From assembly GCA_017456645.1 (NCBI GenBank), contig JAFTIZ010000007.1, positions 1 to 40,305 on the forward strand: DNA of 40,305 nt, in the 5' to 3' direction. Below are positions 14,464 to 23,829 of the stretch, piece after piece. A program made the position numbers and the translations under genes. This stretch comes from Oscillospiraceae bacterium. GTDB taxonomy: Bacteria > Bacillota > Clostridia > Oscillospirales > Oscillospiraceae. The notes below the pieces were generated by a model, which worked only from the letters and a program-made list of their open reading frames with translations, was not told where the DNA came from and ran no database searches. Numbering within the stretch: the first letter of the stretch is position 1; the number at the start of each line of letters is the position of its first letter.

Positions 14464-15543
14464 TTACCTTTCGGCGCTTCCCAGCACCTGAGCTAAATAA
14501 GCAGCGGCTTTCTCCCGCTCCGTCCGCAAGGCCGCGTAGCCCGCGTCATAGTCCGGCTGCGCGGGAATTGGCGGCAAGCGATCCCCATCCGCCACGCATT
14601 CCTGCAAAGAGAATTTCGACACAAAGGTTTTCAGCCGGCTGCCCATGTTGGGTCCCTTACCCTGTCGGCCAAACACCGCAAAGGGGCGGCCATACAGGAA
14701 GGAAAACACGCTGCCATGGAAAGAATCCGTGCAGACAAGCTGCGCATGCTTGATCAGGTACACAAATTCATCCGGCCCCACACAGTGGAAGGGGCTGGCA
14801 GGATCCATGATCTCAATGAGTTGGCACCCCATTTTGTGCGCCTGTTCCTGCATAGCGGTTCGGCGTTGTTCGGACACCTTTCCCAAAAAATACGTCAAAA
14901 CATATTTTTCCGGCACAGGTGCCTTAGGCAGAGCAATCACCTGATCCCATTCTTCGGCGGTCAGCAGCATAGTCGGATCCACCAGCACCTGCGCATCCCG
15001 TCCGGTCAGATCCTTCACGATCTGCTGACCCGCATCCTCACGAACAGAAAGATGCCCCACGTGCTCCAGACCCTGACGCACCGCGTCCGCATGCTCCGGA
15101 GCCACCGCATCGACGCCGAAGCTGGCGGCATAGGAGAAGGTCTGCTCCTTGAGGGCGAAGCGCAGATAATCAAAGCTGCCACCCCGACCCATGGTGGGGT
15201 TCCAGATTTGATCGCTGCCGGCACAGTACAGGTCGCATTGATCTGCCTTGCGCAGCTTTACATCGCCCTTGTCATACCAATAGCAGCCCCGGCTGAGCCG
15301 GATATTGCGATTGGTAAACCCCACGATCCGGGCACGGCGCTCCATGCCCAGCAGCCGGTTCAAAAACTCGGATTCCGCCAGAGGCAGCATCCGGGCAATG
15401 CGGCTCTTTTTGCTGTAATAGGGCTTATTTTTAATTGTAACAACTTGATCCGCATATTTGAGGAGAACCTGCTGCAAAGCAAAATTCTGCAGTCGGTTTC
15501 CCAGATTGTTGTTGTCAAATATGCTTACAATTCCAACTTTCAT
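14464..15543 (-). CDS. Polysaccharide pyruvyl transferase-family protein, copy 1
   Basis: A 359-residue protein. It begins MKVGIVSIFDNNNLGNRLQN, the usual N-terminal strand and loop of the CsaB/PssM-like family, and contains the segments GSDQIWNP, SYAASFGVD, LSVREDAG, VLVDPTMLLT and, near the end, CTDSFHGSVFSFLYGRPF. The family adds ketal pyruvate to sugars; some members have other activities. AGGA precedes the ATG at 15543. It sits between the GT2 and flippase genes in the operon. A homologue is at 18952-20112. Confidence 0.85.
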   Translation of the reverse strand: MKVGIVSIFDNNNLGNRLQNFALQQVLLKYADQVVTIKNKPYYSKKSRIARMLPLAESEFLNRLLGMERRARIVGFTNRNIRLSRGCYWYDKGDVKLRKADQCDLYCAGSDQIWNPTMGRGGSFDYLRFALKEQTFSYAASFGVDAVAPEHADAVRQGLEHVGHLSVREDAGQQIVKDLTGRDAQVLVDPTMLLTAEEWDQVIALPKAPVPEKYVLTYFLGKVSEQRRTAMQEQAHKMGCQLIEIMDPASPFHCVGPDEFVYLIKHAQLVCTDSFHGSVFSFLYGRPFAVFGRQGKGPNMGSRLKTFVSKFSLQECVADGDRLPPIPAQPDYDAGYAALRTEREKAAAYLAQVLGSAER

Positions 15544-15556
15544 AGCAGTATCCTAT

Positions 15557-16453
15557 TTATTTGTATTTTCGGCTCAACACCCAGCCTGCCGGATACAGCA
15601 CCGCGCACACGGCTTTTTTCCAGCCCCGGTTGGGAATGGCCATGATCTGGCCGAACTTCTTGCCCAGCAAAATATGATCCCGGCTCAATCCCACAAAGGC
15701 TTTGATGAACACTCCGGGCTTATCCCAGAAATGATCCATGGTATCGTTGACGTAGTGAGCCCACAGGTGTACATTTTCCCGGAAGCGGGGAGTCTTGACG
15801 TGGGTCAGGGCATTGTCCTGATCCCGAAAATACTCCCGCAGGGGATCATCGATATAGCGGGTCTTATACTTGCGACCCATGCGCTGCCAGACTACGGTTT
15901 CCGGGAAGTATTTCAGCCCCTGACCCTCTCCGGGGAACGGGAACTCCTTCATCACATCCGTGCGCAGCAGCATCCACTTCTCAAAATTCAGGTTATGCTT
16001 AAAGTAACCGTCCACATCGTTGCTGTCGAACTCCTTGGCGGGAAAGGTGCCGATGGGCTCCTTGGTCTGGCTGTCGAAGCAGCGGCAGATGATGCCCTTG
16101 TAGTCCTTCTTCTCCCCGTCGGGAATGGAGTCCCACGCCTCTACCAGCCGCTCCAGTGCGTTGGGGGTGAAAGCATCGTCAGAGTCCGCGATGACAAACA
16201 GCTCCGAGTCCGTCATGGCGACCGCCCGGTTGATGGCGATGTGCTTGCCCTGATTTTTCTGGTAGACGTATTCTACATCAAACTGGGCGGCAGCCACAAA
16301 GGCATCCACCACGGATTTGGTATCGTCAGCAGAGCCGTCATCCACGATCAGCCACCGAAATTCCCGGTAAGTCTGAGCCGCAAGGCTGTCAAATACGCGA
16401 TACAGGACGTTGGCTCGGTTGTAGGTTGGGGTAAAGACCGTTACTCGTTTCAT
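15557..16453 (-). CDS. Family 2 glycosyltransferase
   Basis: A 298-residue GT-A fold glycosyltransferase. It begins MKRVTVFTPTYNRANVLYRV, has the nucleotide-binding LIVDDGSADDT, the DxD-containing FVIADSDDAFTP and an acceptor segment DYKGIICRCFD. It is expected to be cytoplasmic or membrane-associated and to add one sugar to a lipid-linked repeat unit; donor and linkage are unknown. The ATG at 16453 has GGAAGG-type sequence upstream and begins exactly at the family N-terminus. Its first 65 nt overlap the 3' end of the Wzy-like gene. Confidence 0.9.
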   Translation of the reverse strand: MKRVTVFTPTYNRANVLYRVFDSLAAQTYREFRWLIVDDGSADDTKSVVDAFVAAAQFDVEYVYQKNQGKHIAINRAVAMTDSELFVIADSDDAFTPNALERLVEAWDSIPDGEKKDYKGIICRCFDSQTKEPIGTFPAKEFDSNDVDGYFKHNLNFEKWMLLRTDVMKEFPFPGEGQGLKYFPETVVWQRMGRKYKTRYIDDPLREYFRDQDNALTHVKTPRFRENVHLWAHYVNDTMDHFWDKPGVFIKAFVGLSRDHILLGKKFGQIMAIPNRGWKKAVCAVLYPAGWVLSRKYK

Positions 16454-17702
16454 CAGGTTCCCTTCCTTCCAGTGTCTTTTGATCTTCCTCAAACAGCAGC
16501 GGCAGCAGGAAGAAGATACCCACCGTAACAAAATGGAAGAACGTTGCGGTGGCAATACTGGCAGAGATCTGCGTAATACAGATAAACAGTGCCGCCAGAT
16601 AAGCAAACTTATTATTTTTCGCCTTCATGATCAGATCCCGCGCCCAGCAGAAAACGATCAGAAGCATGATAATCATGCCGAAGAAACCGAACTGCGCCAT
16701 AATGGCAGGCCAGTAGGTATCGTGGGCGAAGATCGGGTTGCTGGGACTCAGGCCCCAAACCTTGTGGAAACCAAAGTAATAGTACAACCTGGAATAGTAC
16801 ACCACCGCCGCGTCCGTGCCGTAGGTGGCAAAGCCGGAGCCCAGCGGGAAATAGCCTTGCATTGTGTAAATACCGAAGCGCACGAAGTAGGCACGGGCAT
16901 TCTTCGGCGAGTTGAAATACAGGTCGATCTGATCCGCGCTGAGAATATACAAAACCGCTACCAGAAGCAGAGCCGTTTTCCAGTTCAGCGTGATCTTGTA
17001 GTCCTTCACAATAATCAGCCAGTACAGCACGATGTAAATCAGCGCATACATAAAGGCTCTGGTTCGCAGGGTGGTTAGCCAAACGAGCAAAGTTAGGCCG
17101 ATAAACACCAGCTTCTTATTCTTCCGCTTGGAATACCGCAGATCCACGGTCTGCAGTGTGAGCAGAGCATAAAACATCAGACTCAGCTGACCTGCGCCGC
17201 GGTTAATAAACTGGAAGGATTTCAAACCATAGCGGACGTCATTGCCCTGTACATATATGCCCGCAAAATGCAGCAGCATAAAACCGAAAAGCACCAGCAC
17301 AAAAACACGAATCACTGTCGCAAGCACGGAAACGATTCGCTTTTTGCTGCCAACAGGCTTTAGATACAACGATGCGCCGATATAGGTAACAAACACCTTA
17401 AACGTGTTGCCAATATCCGTCAAAATAGCCTTCCAGTTAAGCTGCAGTCTTTTGTCATAGGTGCTGACCAGTCCCAGACTCAGCAGCAGCAGCATCAGAA
17501 GAAGCATATAAATATGCATTCTGTCCAATCCCTTACGCAAAGCCACGGACAGGATCTTCGCGAGACACAAAACCGCAATGATTTCATCTGTATATCGAAG
17601 AACGTTTACCAGCTCCATCAGATAGATCTCAAAGATCACCAGCACTGCGGCGAAGATATATAGGATCTCTCTTAAGGATATCATTAGCTTTGTTCTTTGC
17701 AC
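16389..17702 (-). CDS. Wzy/O-antigen ligase-like membrane protein
   Basis: A 437-residue polytopic protein with about 10-12 predicted membrane segments and a large loop in its second half (about residues 270-330, with YYSRLYYYFGFHKVWGLSPSNPIFAHDTYW). This is the topology of O-antigen polymerase/ligase (Wzy_C-like) proteins; sequence in this group is poorly conserved, so the call rests on topology and operon position. The GTG at 17702 has GGAG about 9 nt upstream; the ATG at 17684 is an alternative. The C-terminal about 22 residues are encoded in the overlap with the GT2 gene. Confidence 0.7.
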   Translation of the reverse strand: MQRTKLMISLREILYIFAAVLVIFEIYLMELVNVLRYTDEIIAVLCLAKILSVALRKGLDRMHIYMLLLMLLLLSLGLVSTYDKRLQLNWKAILTDIGNTFKVFVTYIGASLYLKPVGSKKRIVSVLATVIRVFVLVLFGFMLLHFAGIYVQGNDVRYGLKSFQFINRGAGQLSLMFYALLTLQTVDLRYSKRKNKKLVFIGLTLLVWLTTLRTRAFMYALIYIVLYWLIIVKDYKITLNWKTALLLVAVLYILSADQIDLYFNSPKNARAYFVRFGIYTMQGYFPLGSGFATYGTDAAVVYYSRLYYYFGFHKVWGLSPSNPIFAHDTYWPAIMAQFGFFGMIIMLLIVFCWARDLIMKAKNNKFAYLAALFICITQISASIATATFFHFVTVGIFFLLPLLFEEDQKTLEGREPDETSNGLYPNLQPSQRPVSRI

Positions 17703-17748
17703 TTACCTTTTCTCCTTTCCCTGCAATCAGCGCAAACAGCCGACGCTG

Positions 17749-18945
17749 TCACAGAGAGCGCTTGATTTTCTTTTTCATTTTCTTGGCCAGTTGCACCAGC
17801 CCGGCCTTGTGGAGCACACCTTTGACTTTTTCGATGGCATGATCCTTGGCGGTGATGGGACTGGTCTTTTCCATGGCCACATCGATGGGCTCACTCTGAG
17901 CCAGCCGATAGAATTGCTCCCGCTTGGGATTGGGCTTGGCGCTGCGGTAGACCATGATGCCATTGGCCTTTACCAGCTGATCCGCCTGCGCCGGGATCAC
18001 GGTCAGCCGATCCCGCACGGCTTCAAACAGCTCCGCACCCTGCTCCGATTGGATCAGCACGGAGGAATAGCCCTTATTGTCATCGGGCATTCCGGTGACG
18101 GAGGTAAATTCGTAGCAATCAAACATGGTGATGTCGCTTTTTCTGCCCAACTGCTTGAAATTACAAGCGCCGCAGGAGGGTCGGGAGGCCAGCTCCGACA
18201 CAAACGCCTTCATCATAGGATCCACACGACCGGAGCCGTACCAGCTCTTGCCGTTTTCAAAGTCCACCTTCATGGTGGTGGCATGATAGCCGTAGGTTTT
18301 ATGCTTAAATCTGGCACCGACCATTTTGGAGCCAAACTTTTTCTCCATCATCTGCACATAGTTGGCCCACAGACCGGGGGAGGGCACGCCACGGCACACA
18401 AAATCGATACAGATCAGATTGTCGGGCTTTTTGCGCAGGTAGGAAAGCAAACCCTCCACCTGACAAGGCGTGCCCACAAACAGCAGCTTTTTGCCCTCTG
18501 CCAGCTCCCGCTTGATGCGGCGGAAGGTGTCGCCCAGATGGCTCTGGACGAATTTGGAGCCTCGCATTTCCGCAAGCTCCTCCACCGTGGTGGCCTTTTT
18601 GCAGACCACACGCATATTCGCGTCGTAGCCCGTTCCGTAGACCGCGCCACCTTGGCCGATCACATGGGAGGCCAGCGCCGTAAAGACACCGCCGGAGGTG
18701 CTGTGCTCCACAATGGCCGCATCGTAATAGCGGACGATATAGCCCTGCACATCCTTTTTTTCCGCCTTGGGCTTGCCGATGGGGCAAACCTTTTCGCACA
18801 GGCCGCAATCCACGCACTTGTCCGCCAGGATTTGCGGATAGAGGAAGCCCTCTGCGTCCGGTGCCATGACGATGGCATCCTTAGGGCAAGCATTTGCGCA
18901 GGCGGTGCAGCCGCAGCAGAGTTCATTTTTCGTAATCTGTATCAT
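17749..18945 (-). CDS. FrhB-like iron-sulfur protein, copy 2
   Basis: A 398-residue protein with the same layout as the copy at 11781-12935. It has two ferredoxin motifs (CCGCTACANACP and CVDCGLCEKVCP), TSGGVFTALASHVIGQGG, MRGSKFVQSHLGDTF, LFVGTPCQVEGLLSYL, FVCRGVPSPG and RPSCGACNFK. The ATG at 18945 is preferred over the TTG at 18951; there is no strong Shine-Dalgarno, but the start lies 6 nt after the upstream stop, so coupling is likely. The C-terminus is strongly basic (KKMKKKIKR). It directly follows pyruvyl transferase-like copy 2, suggesting the two work together. Confidence 0.85.
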   Translation of the reverse strand: MIQITKNELCCGCTACANACPKDAIVMAPDAEGFLYPQILADKCVDCGLCEKVCPIGKPKAEKKDVQGYIVRYYDAAIVEHSTSGGVFTALASHVIGQGGAVYGTGYDANMRVVCKKATTVEELAEMRGSKFVQSHLGDTFRRIKRELAEGKKLLFVGTPCQVEGLLSYLRKKPDNLICIDFVCRGVPSPGLWANYVQMMEKKFGSKMVGARFKHKTYGYHATTMKVDFENGKSWYGSGRVDPMMKAFVSELASRPSCGACNFKQLGRKSDITMFDCYEFTSVTGMPDDNKGYSSVLIQSEQGAELFEAVRDRLTVIPAQADQLVKANGIMVYRSAKPNPKREQFYRLAQSEPIDVAMEKTSPITAKDHAIEKVKGVLHKAGLVQLAKKMKKKIKRSL

Positions 18946-18951
18946 AAGCAA

Positions 18952-20112
18952 TCAGGCGATGCCGTCGAAGGCATCATTGAGATATTGATCGGTTTCTACT
19001 TTCAGCTTGGCGAATTTCTCCGCCACGGCATCCCAGTCCACATTCGCCGCCAGCTGGCTTCCCAACTCCTGCACCGTGCGGAATCGCCGATCCTGCAGGC
19101 CCAGATTGCCGCAGAGAGTGTCGATTCGGGAATTTTTGGAGTGGCCGGAATTTTCATCATAGCGGCTGAAGGTCACGAAGGGAATGCCATGAATGATGGC
19201 AAAGCAAGAGCCATGGAAGGAATCCGTGCAAACATACTGTGCGCCACGCAGCAGGTTCAGGAACTTGTCCGGGCCCACATCGTAAAGCCGGTAATCACCG
19301 AAATCCTCATCCGCAGCCACATACTGATCCATGTGGGGCAGGGTCACGATCTTGCAGCCAAGCTCCTTGGCGGCCTGCTTCACCGCCTCACGGTGAACGG
19401 GGTTGGCGCCCAGAAAATAGGCCAGAATGTAGGGCTCTTCCACGATTGTTTCCGCAGGGATCAGCTTCTCCCAGCCGGCCTTGTCAAACATAAACACCGG
19501 ATCTAGGATAGTGGGCACTTCCCTGCCCGTCAGTTCCTTGACCAGCTGGGCACCCTTATTTTCCCGCATGCTGACAAATTCGATGCGGTTGAGATACTGG
19601 GCGGTGCGCTTCTTCTGATACCAGGGAATGTAGCTGACGCCGAAGCTGGAGGCATAGGAGATCTTGCGAATCTCCTCCGGCACGAACATCAGGTTGTAGT
19701 AATTGGTGGGCAGGCCTGCCGGTGACCACAACTGGTCGCTGCCGGTGACCACAGCGGAATACCGCTTCGCCCCCTCGCACAGGGCGTCATAGCCCTTGAA
19801 CACCGGCGACAGCCGGGTAAAATGACTCTCTTTAAAAACCTTGAAGCTCTGCATCCGCACAGCGTCCATTTCGGCAAACTCCGGATGTGCCTTCATGCCC
19901 TGCTTTTTCAGAAACGCCTCATACTTATCGTTCAGCAGCACCCGGTTCAGAAGCCGAGGCAAGCTGCGGATCATGCCGGGAATGGTGCGCTTTTTCTCAT
20001 ACTGAATCAGCTCATACTCCAATCCCCGTGCCTCCAGCATGGAGGCGGTGGCATAGGCCTGCAGCATTCCGCCGTAATTTTCATGGAAATATTTGATGCA
20101 GACTCCGATCAT
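18952..20112 (-). CDS. Polysaccharide pyruvyl transferase-family protein, copy 2
   Basis: A 386-residue protein. It begins MIGVCIKYFHENYGGMLQAY and carries the family segments VVTGSDQLWSPAG, ISYASSFGVSYIP, VSMRENKGAQLVKELTGR, ILDPVFMFDKAGW and CTDSFHGSCFAIIHGIPF. It is more like family members that pair with FrhB-like proteins than like the short CsaB type. AAGGAG lies before the ATG at 20112. It is 12 nt downstream of the radical SAM gene. Pyruvylation of a sugar in the exported polymer is the simplest role, but activity is inferred from family. Confidence 0.85.
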   Translation of the reverse strand: MIGVCIKYFHENYGGMLQAYATASMLEARGLEYELIQYEKKRTIPGMIRSLPRLLNRVLLNDKYEAFLKKQGMKAHPEFAEMDAVRMQSFKVFKESHFTRLSPVFKGYDALCEGAKRYSAVVTGSDQLWSPAGLPTNYYNLMFVPEEIRKISYASSFGVSYIPWYQKKRTAQYLNRIEFVSMRENKGAQLVKELTGREVPTILDPVFMFDKAGWEKLIPAETIVEEPYILAYFLGANPVHREAVKQAAKELGCKIVTLPHMDQYVAADEDFGDYRLYDVGPDKFLNLLRGAQYVCTDSFHGSCFAIIHGIPFVTFSRYDENSGHSKNSRIDTLCGNLGLQDRRFRTVQELGSQLAANVDWDAVAEKFAKLKVETDQYLNDAFDGIA

Positions 20113-20124
20113 GCAAATTACTCC

Positions 20125-21297
20125 TTATTTCATCTGTGCGGCGATATCCGCATCCACGATCTCCTCGCCGCTTCTGTCCTTCAGCTGGGCGCGGGAGTCA
20201 TCAGAAAGACCGTCGTTAATGGTAGCGCGCAGGTCACAGGTGGAGCACTTATCCAGATCCTCCTTGGTGACCTTGCCGTCCCGATAGTCCCGAACGATCT
20301 TGTTTTCGTACATGGAATAGGGCTTTTTGGTAAACAAAGCCTTGAATTTATGCCACACCACCCAGAAGCCGGGCTTCCAGATGTACTTGTGCATGGCAGG
20401 TGAAACCGAGCCGATCATCCAGCAATCCCGATCGCAGCAGCGAACCTTGGCGCGGACTTGTTCGGCTTCCTTGCTGCTCCACAGCTCGTCCCAGGTCTGG
20501 CGGTTCAGGTTGCCCATGACCTCCTTATCCTTGGTGCCGTTGCAGGGCATCACATCGCCGTAGGGGTCGATGAAGAAGGTATCGAAGCTCATGTCGCACT
20601 TCAGCAGGCGCTTCTGGCCGTAAATGTAGTTGATCAGGCCGTGGTTGAAGTAGGCACGCATCCACTTCTTGGGGCTGTTGGAGCGCAGCAGCTCGTTGAT
20701 CAGATCCTCAAAGTGGCCGGCGACCATGGGCCGGTCGTGGATGATATTCTTAGCCTCCACGAAGTAGAAGCTGTTGTGCAGGGATGCGGTGGCAAACTCC
20801 ATGCCCATCTCGTTGGAGATCTGATACAGAGGCACCAGATCCGGGGCATTCTTATCCTGCACGGTCATGCCGAAGCCCACATCCTTCATGCCCATTTCAC
20901 GGAGCTTCTTCAATGTGGTGTAGCCACGGTTGTAGCCGTCGGACAGGCCACGGATCTCATTGTTGGTAGCTTCCAGACCCTCAATGGAGATGCGGATGCC
21001 GATATTAGGGAACTCCTTGCACAGATCGATGATCCGGTCGGTGAAGAAGCCGTTGGTGGAGATGACGATGCGGTCGCTCTTCTTGTACAGTTCCCGAACG
21101 ATCTCCTTCAGATCCGTGCGGATGAAAGGCTCGCCGCCGGTGATGTTGGTAAAATACATCTGGGGCAGCTTACGGATGGTCTCCACAGAGATCTCCTCCT
21201 CCGGCTTGGAGGGGGCTTTATAACGGTTGCACATGGTGCAGCGGGCGTTGCAGCGGTAGGTCACGATGACGGTACCGTTCAGTTTTTTACCAGCCAT
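20125..21297 (-). CDS. Radical SAM protein of the polysaccharide operon
   Basis: A 390-residue radical SAM enzyme. It has C-NAR-C-TM-C in the N-terminal TYRCNARCTMCNRY, TGGEPFIRTDL, VISTNGFF and RISIEGLE. The C-terminal half has Cys residues near MPCNGTKD, VRCCDRDCW and KCSTCDLR that could hold one auxiliary cluster (SPASM-like). AAGGAG precedes the ATG at 21297. It lies between GT4 and pyruvyl transferase-like genes, so it may modify a sugar or polyprenyl-linked intermediate rather than a peptide. The reaction is not deducible; it is not closely similar to the radical SAM enzyme at 9451. Confidence 0.85.
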   Translation of the reverse strand: MAGKKLNGTVIVTYRCNARCTMCNRYKAPSKPEEEISVETIRKLPQMYFTNITGGEPFIRTDLKEIVRELYKKSDRIVISTNGFFTDRIIDLCKEFPNIGIRISIEGLEATNNEIRGLSDGYNRGYTTLKKLREMGMKDVGFGMTVQDKNAPDLVPLYQISNEMGMEFATASLHNSFYFVEAKNIIHDRPMVAGHFEDLINELLRSNSPKKWMRAYFNHGLINYIYGQKRLLKCDMSFDTFFIDPYGDVMPCNGTKDKEVMGNLNRQTWDELWSSKEAEQVRAKVRCCDRDCWMIGSVSPAMHKYIWKPGFWVVWHKFKALFTKKPYSMYENKIVRDYRDGKVTKEDLDKCSTCDLRATINDGLSDDSRAQLKDRSGEEIVDADIAAQMK

Positions 21298-21317
21298 AGT
21301 TCGTTCTCCTTTTCGTT

Positions 21318-22505
21318 TCAGCCGTAATAGGCCATCAGCTTCTGGACGTACTGCTCCAGAGTCATAAATCGGTCGGGGCGGCAGTTGGCGGACATGGCCT
21401 CCAGCCTATCCCGATCGTTCCACAGGTTTTCGATCTCCTGCTTCAGATCCGCGGCGTTGCCGCTTTCAAACAGCTCGCCGGTCTTGCCGGGCTCGATGAG
21501 CTCCGGAATGCCGCCGATATCCGCACCCAGCACGGGAGTGCCATACATCTGGCTCTCCATAACGGAGAAGGGGCAATTCTCATACCATTCGGAGGGGTAG
21601 ACGGAGAACTGAGCCTCCCGGATCAGCTTTTCCAGGGCCTCGCCCCGCTGGAAGCCCACATTTTTAATGTTAGGAACGCCATTAACCTGCTCCTCCAGGG
21701 GGCCGGAGCCGGCAAAAACAAACTGCACATCCGGCAGCTGCTTTGCCACCTCAATCAGAGTGCCGATGCCTTTTTCCTGAGAAAAACGGCCGAAATACAG
21801 CACATAATTCTGCTTCCGCACGTCTTTTTCCGCCACCGGCTCCACAAAATTGTGAAGCGCCACGGTCTTATCCGCCAGAACAGGATAGGTATCCAGCTTG
21901 GTCTTCATAAACCGGGAGCAGCAGATAATGGTATCCAGCTGCTTGTACACGCCCTTGAGCTTCCAGAAGGTGCCCTCCAAAGTGCCGATGACGCTCTTCG
22001 CCAGAGAGCCGTGGATGCACTTGTTTTTGGTGCAGTTCAGGAAGTGGCCACCCAGACATTTTTCGCAGTTTTCATTGGTGGTCGCCGTGCGGCACATATG
22101 GTTGGGACACACCAGCTGATAATCGTGGGCGGTGTAGAGAATCTTGCAGGTTTTGCTCCACTTGCGGATCTCCAGAATGATACTGGGGGTCAGCTGGTAG
22201 TTGAAATTATTCAGATGGCACACATCGGGCTGGAAATCCTCCAGCACCAGACGCAGCTTTTTGCGTGCCTCGGAAGAGTAGATGGTCTTGATGGGATAGG
22301 TCAGCTTGGCCAGCTTGGAGCCGCCATGGAAATCCATATCAGAGGTGTAGGCCTCTACCCGGTTGCCCACGGTGCGGCCCTCGTGCTCCATGCCGAAATA
22401 CTGCACCTCATGACCCTGCGCCATAAGCTGCTCGCCCAGCTTGAAAATATAGGTTTCCGAACCGCCGTTAGGATACAGAAACTTGTTGATCAGCAAAATT
22501 TTCAT
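21318..22505 (-). CDS. Family 4 glycosyltransferase
   Basis: A 395-residue GT-B glycosyltransferase. The N-terminus MKILLINKFLYPNGGSETY is the GT4 acceptor-domain start; a Cys-rich stretch in the middle (CPNHMCRTATTNENCEKCLGG) is typical of a GT4 subgroup. The donor domain has LYFGRFSQEKGI and the E-x7-E region YPSEWYENCPFSVMESQMYG. The ATG at 22505 is chosen because the family N-terminus begins there; GGAGC lies upstream. It overlaps the upstream GT4 gene by 38 nt. Donor and acceptor sugars unknown. Confidence 0.9.
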   Translation of the reverse strand: MKILLINKFLYPNGGSETYIFKLGEQLMAQGHEVQYFGMEHEGRTVGNRVEAYTSDMDFHGGSKLAKLTYPIKTIYSSEARKKLRLVLEDFQPDVCHLNNFNYQLTPSIILEIRKWSKTCKILYTAHDYQLVCPNHMCRTATTNENCEKCLGGHFLNCTKNKCIHGSLAKSVIGTLEGTFWKLKGVYKQLDTIICCSRFMKTKLDTYPVLADKTVALHNFVEPVAEKDVRKQNYVLYFGRFSQEKGIGTLIEVAKQLPDVQFVFAGSGPLEEQVNGVPNIKNVGFQRGEALEKLIREAQFSVYPSEWYENCPFSVMESQMYGTPVLGADIGGIPELIEPGKTGELFESGNAADLKQEIENLWNDRDRLEAMSANCRPDRFMTLEQYVQKLMAYYG

Positions 22506-23616
22506 GGTAAAGCTCCATCGTTTTATTGGCGACTGCATTCCAGTCGTATTTTTCGCAGATGAAATCCCGGGCGCCGGCCTTGTAACCGGCCACCAGCTCC
22601 GGCTCGTCGCTGAGCTTCTGCAGCATTCGTGCCAGCTCCGAAACATCGCCCTTTTGGAAGGCAGCAGCCTTGTCTTCCACCACCTCGGTGCATTCGGGGA
22701 TGGTGGAGGTCAGGCAGCAGTTGCCGTAGCTCATGGCCTCCAGCAGACTCAGGGGCATACCCTCCACATCCGAGGGCAGAACATACACATAAGCATTGGA
22801 GTACAGCTCCTCCAGCACCCGACCCTGAACGAAATCCGTAAAGATGATGCGATCATCCTCCCTTGCCAGCTCCTTCAGGCCACGGATGTAGCCATCCGTG
22901 CCGGAGGTGCCACCGGCGATGACCAGCTTTTTGTCGGTTTTGGTTTTCAGAAAGGCATCCACCAGATAATGAACGCCCTTTTCAGGCACCAGTCTGCCGA
23001 GGAACAGGAAATAACCATCCTTCTCCAGACCGAACTTTTCGGTAATCTCTTCGGCGCTTTTGACCTCCGGCTTGGTGACGCCGTTGGGAATGAACACCGT
23101 TTCCCGGCCGTATGTATCCCGGAAATAATCCCGGGTGTTGCTGCTAAGCACGATCAGCTCGTCCGCCCAGCGGACAGCCATCTTCTCACCGGCGTGGATG
23201 TACTTGGAGCCGAAGCCGTTTTTCCACTTCTCCCGCTGCCAATCCAGCCCGTGGACAGTGACGATGACCCGCTTGCCGAACAGCTTGGGCAGCCAGCACA
23301 TGAAGGCAGGACCCTCCGCATGGATATGAACCACATCCGCCTTGCTGAAGGCGCACAGAAACGCCGCCGACAGGCTGGCGGTCATAGCAGCCAGACCCTT
23401 CTTATCCAGCGTCCACACGGATTTCAGCTTGACGCCCTCAAAATCCGATTGCCGCTTGGTGTCAAACTTGGCACCGCTGACATGGTGACCCCGGCGGTTA
23501 TAGCAGGTGACCTGATGCCCCTGAGCAGCCATCCGGCGGCTCAGCTCCTCCACCACGATCTCCACGCCGCCCTCACGGGAGGGCACGCGCTTATGTCCAA
23601 ACATGGCAATTTTCAT
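22468..23616 (-). CDS. Family 4 glycosyltransferase, first gene of the polysaccharide operon
   Basis: A 382-residue GT-B enzyme. MKIAMFGHKRVPSREGGVE opens the acceptor domain, ADVVHIHAEGPAFM follows, and the donor domain carries FLFLGRLVPEKGVHYLV and the E-x7-E motif in LPSDVEGMPLSLLEAMSYG. It resembles rhamnosyl- or galactosyl-type GT4 enzymes that act early in repeat-unit assembly; the sugar is not determined. The ATG at 23616 has only a weak ribosome site (GAGAG). It is the promoter-proximal gene of the 11-gene operon running to 10576. Confidence 0.88.
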   Translation of the reverse strand: MKIAMFGHKRVPSREGGVEIVVEELSRRMAAQGHQVTCYNRRGHHVSGAKFDTKRQSDFEGVKLKSVWTLDKKGLAAMTASLSAAFLCAFSKADVVHIHAEGPAFMCWLPKLFGKRVIVTVHGLDWQREKWKNGFGSKYIHAGEKMAVRWADELIVLSSNTRDYFRDTYGRETVFIPNGVTKPEVKSAEEITEKFGLEKDGYFLFLGRLVPEKGVHYLVDAFLKTKTDKKLVIAGGTSGTDGYIRGLKELAREDDRIIFTDFVQGRVLEELYSNAYVYVLPSDVEGMPLSLLEAMSYGNCCLTSTIPECTEVVEDKAAAFQKGDVSELARMLQKLSDEPELVAGYKAGARDFICEKYDWNAVANKTMELYHENFADQQVSVS

Positions 23617-23711
23617 TCTCTCAACTCACATTCCACGGCTTCGGACAGCCAAAATCGAGTGATTCTGATTTTAACTGCAATCTGCGGCCTATTTTACGCA
23701 TTCTACAGGAT

Positions 23712-23740
23712 ATTGTAACATATTAAGTCCCAATCCGCAA
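23712..23740 (-). promoter_or_regulatory. Promoter of the polysaccharide operon
   Basis: On the minus strand TTGCGG (23735-23740) and TACAAT (23712-23717) are 17 nt apart, and a TG dinucleotide one base before the -10 makes it an extended -10. The start near 23705 leaves a leader of about 90 nt in which I see no terminator. Confidence 0.75.
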
Positions 23741-23795
23741 CCCCGGATTGTAAGTTTTGTATAGCCCAACTATGGCAATTCATGGTCACAAGCAG

Positions 23796-23826
23796 AAAAA
23801 GCACGGCTCCGCAGAGCCGTGCTTTT
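23796..23826. terminator. Terminator after the GH13 gene
   Basis: The stem GCACGGCTC / GAGCCGTGC with a CGCA loop is flanked by A5 and T4 runs. On the minus strand it ends the glycogen/oligosaccharide operon just before the polysaccharide operon promoter. Confidence 0.88.
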
Positions 23827-23829
23827 ACA

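Noticed and set aside
11781-18945. Genuine coenzyme F420 hydrogenase subunits
   Set aside because: They resemble FrhB, but no hydrogenase subunits or F420 synthesis genes are present and both sit in a polysaccharide operon; a sugar-linked redox role is more likely.
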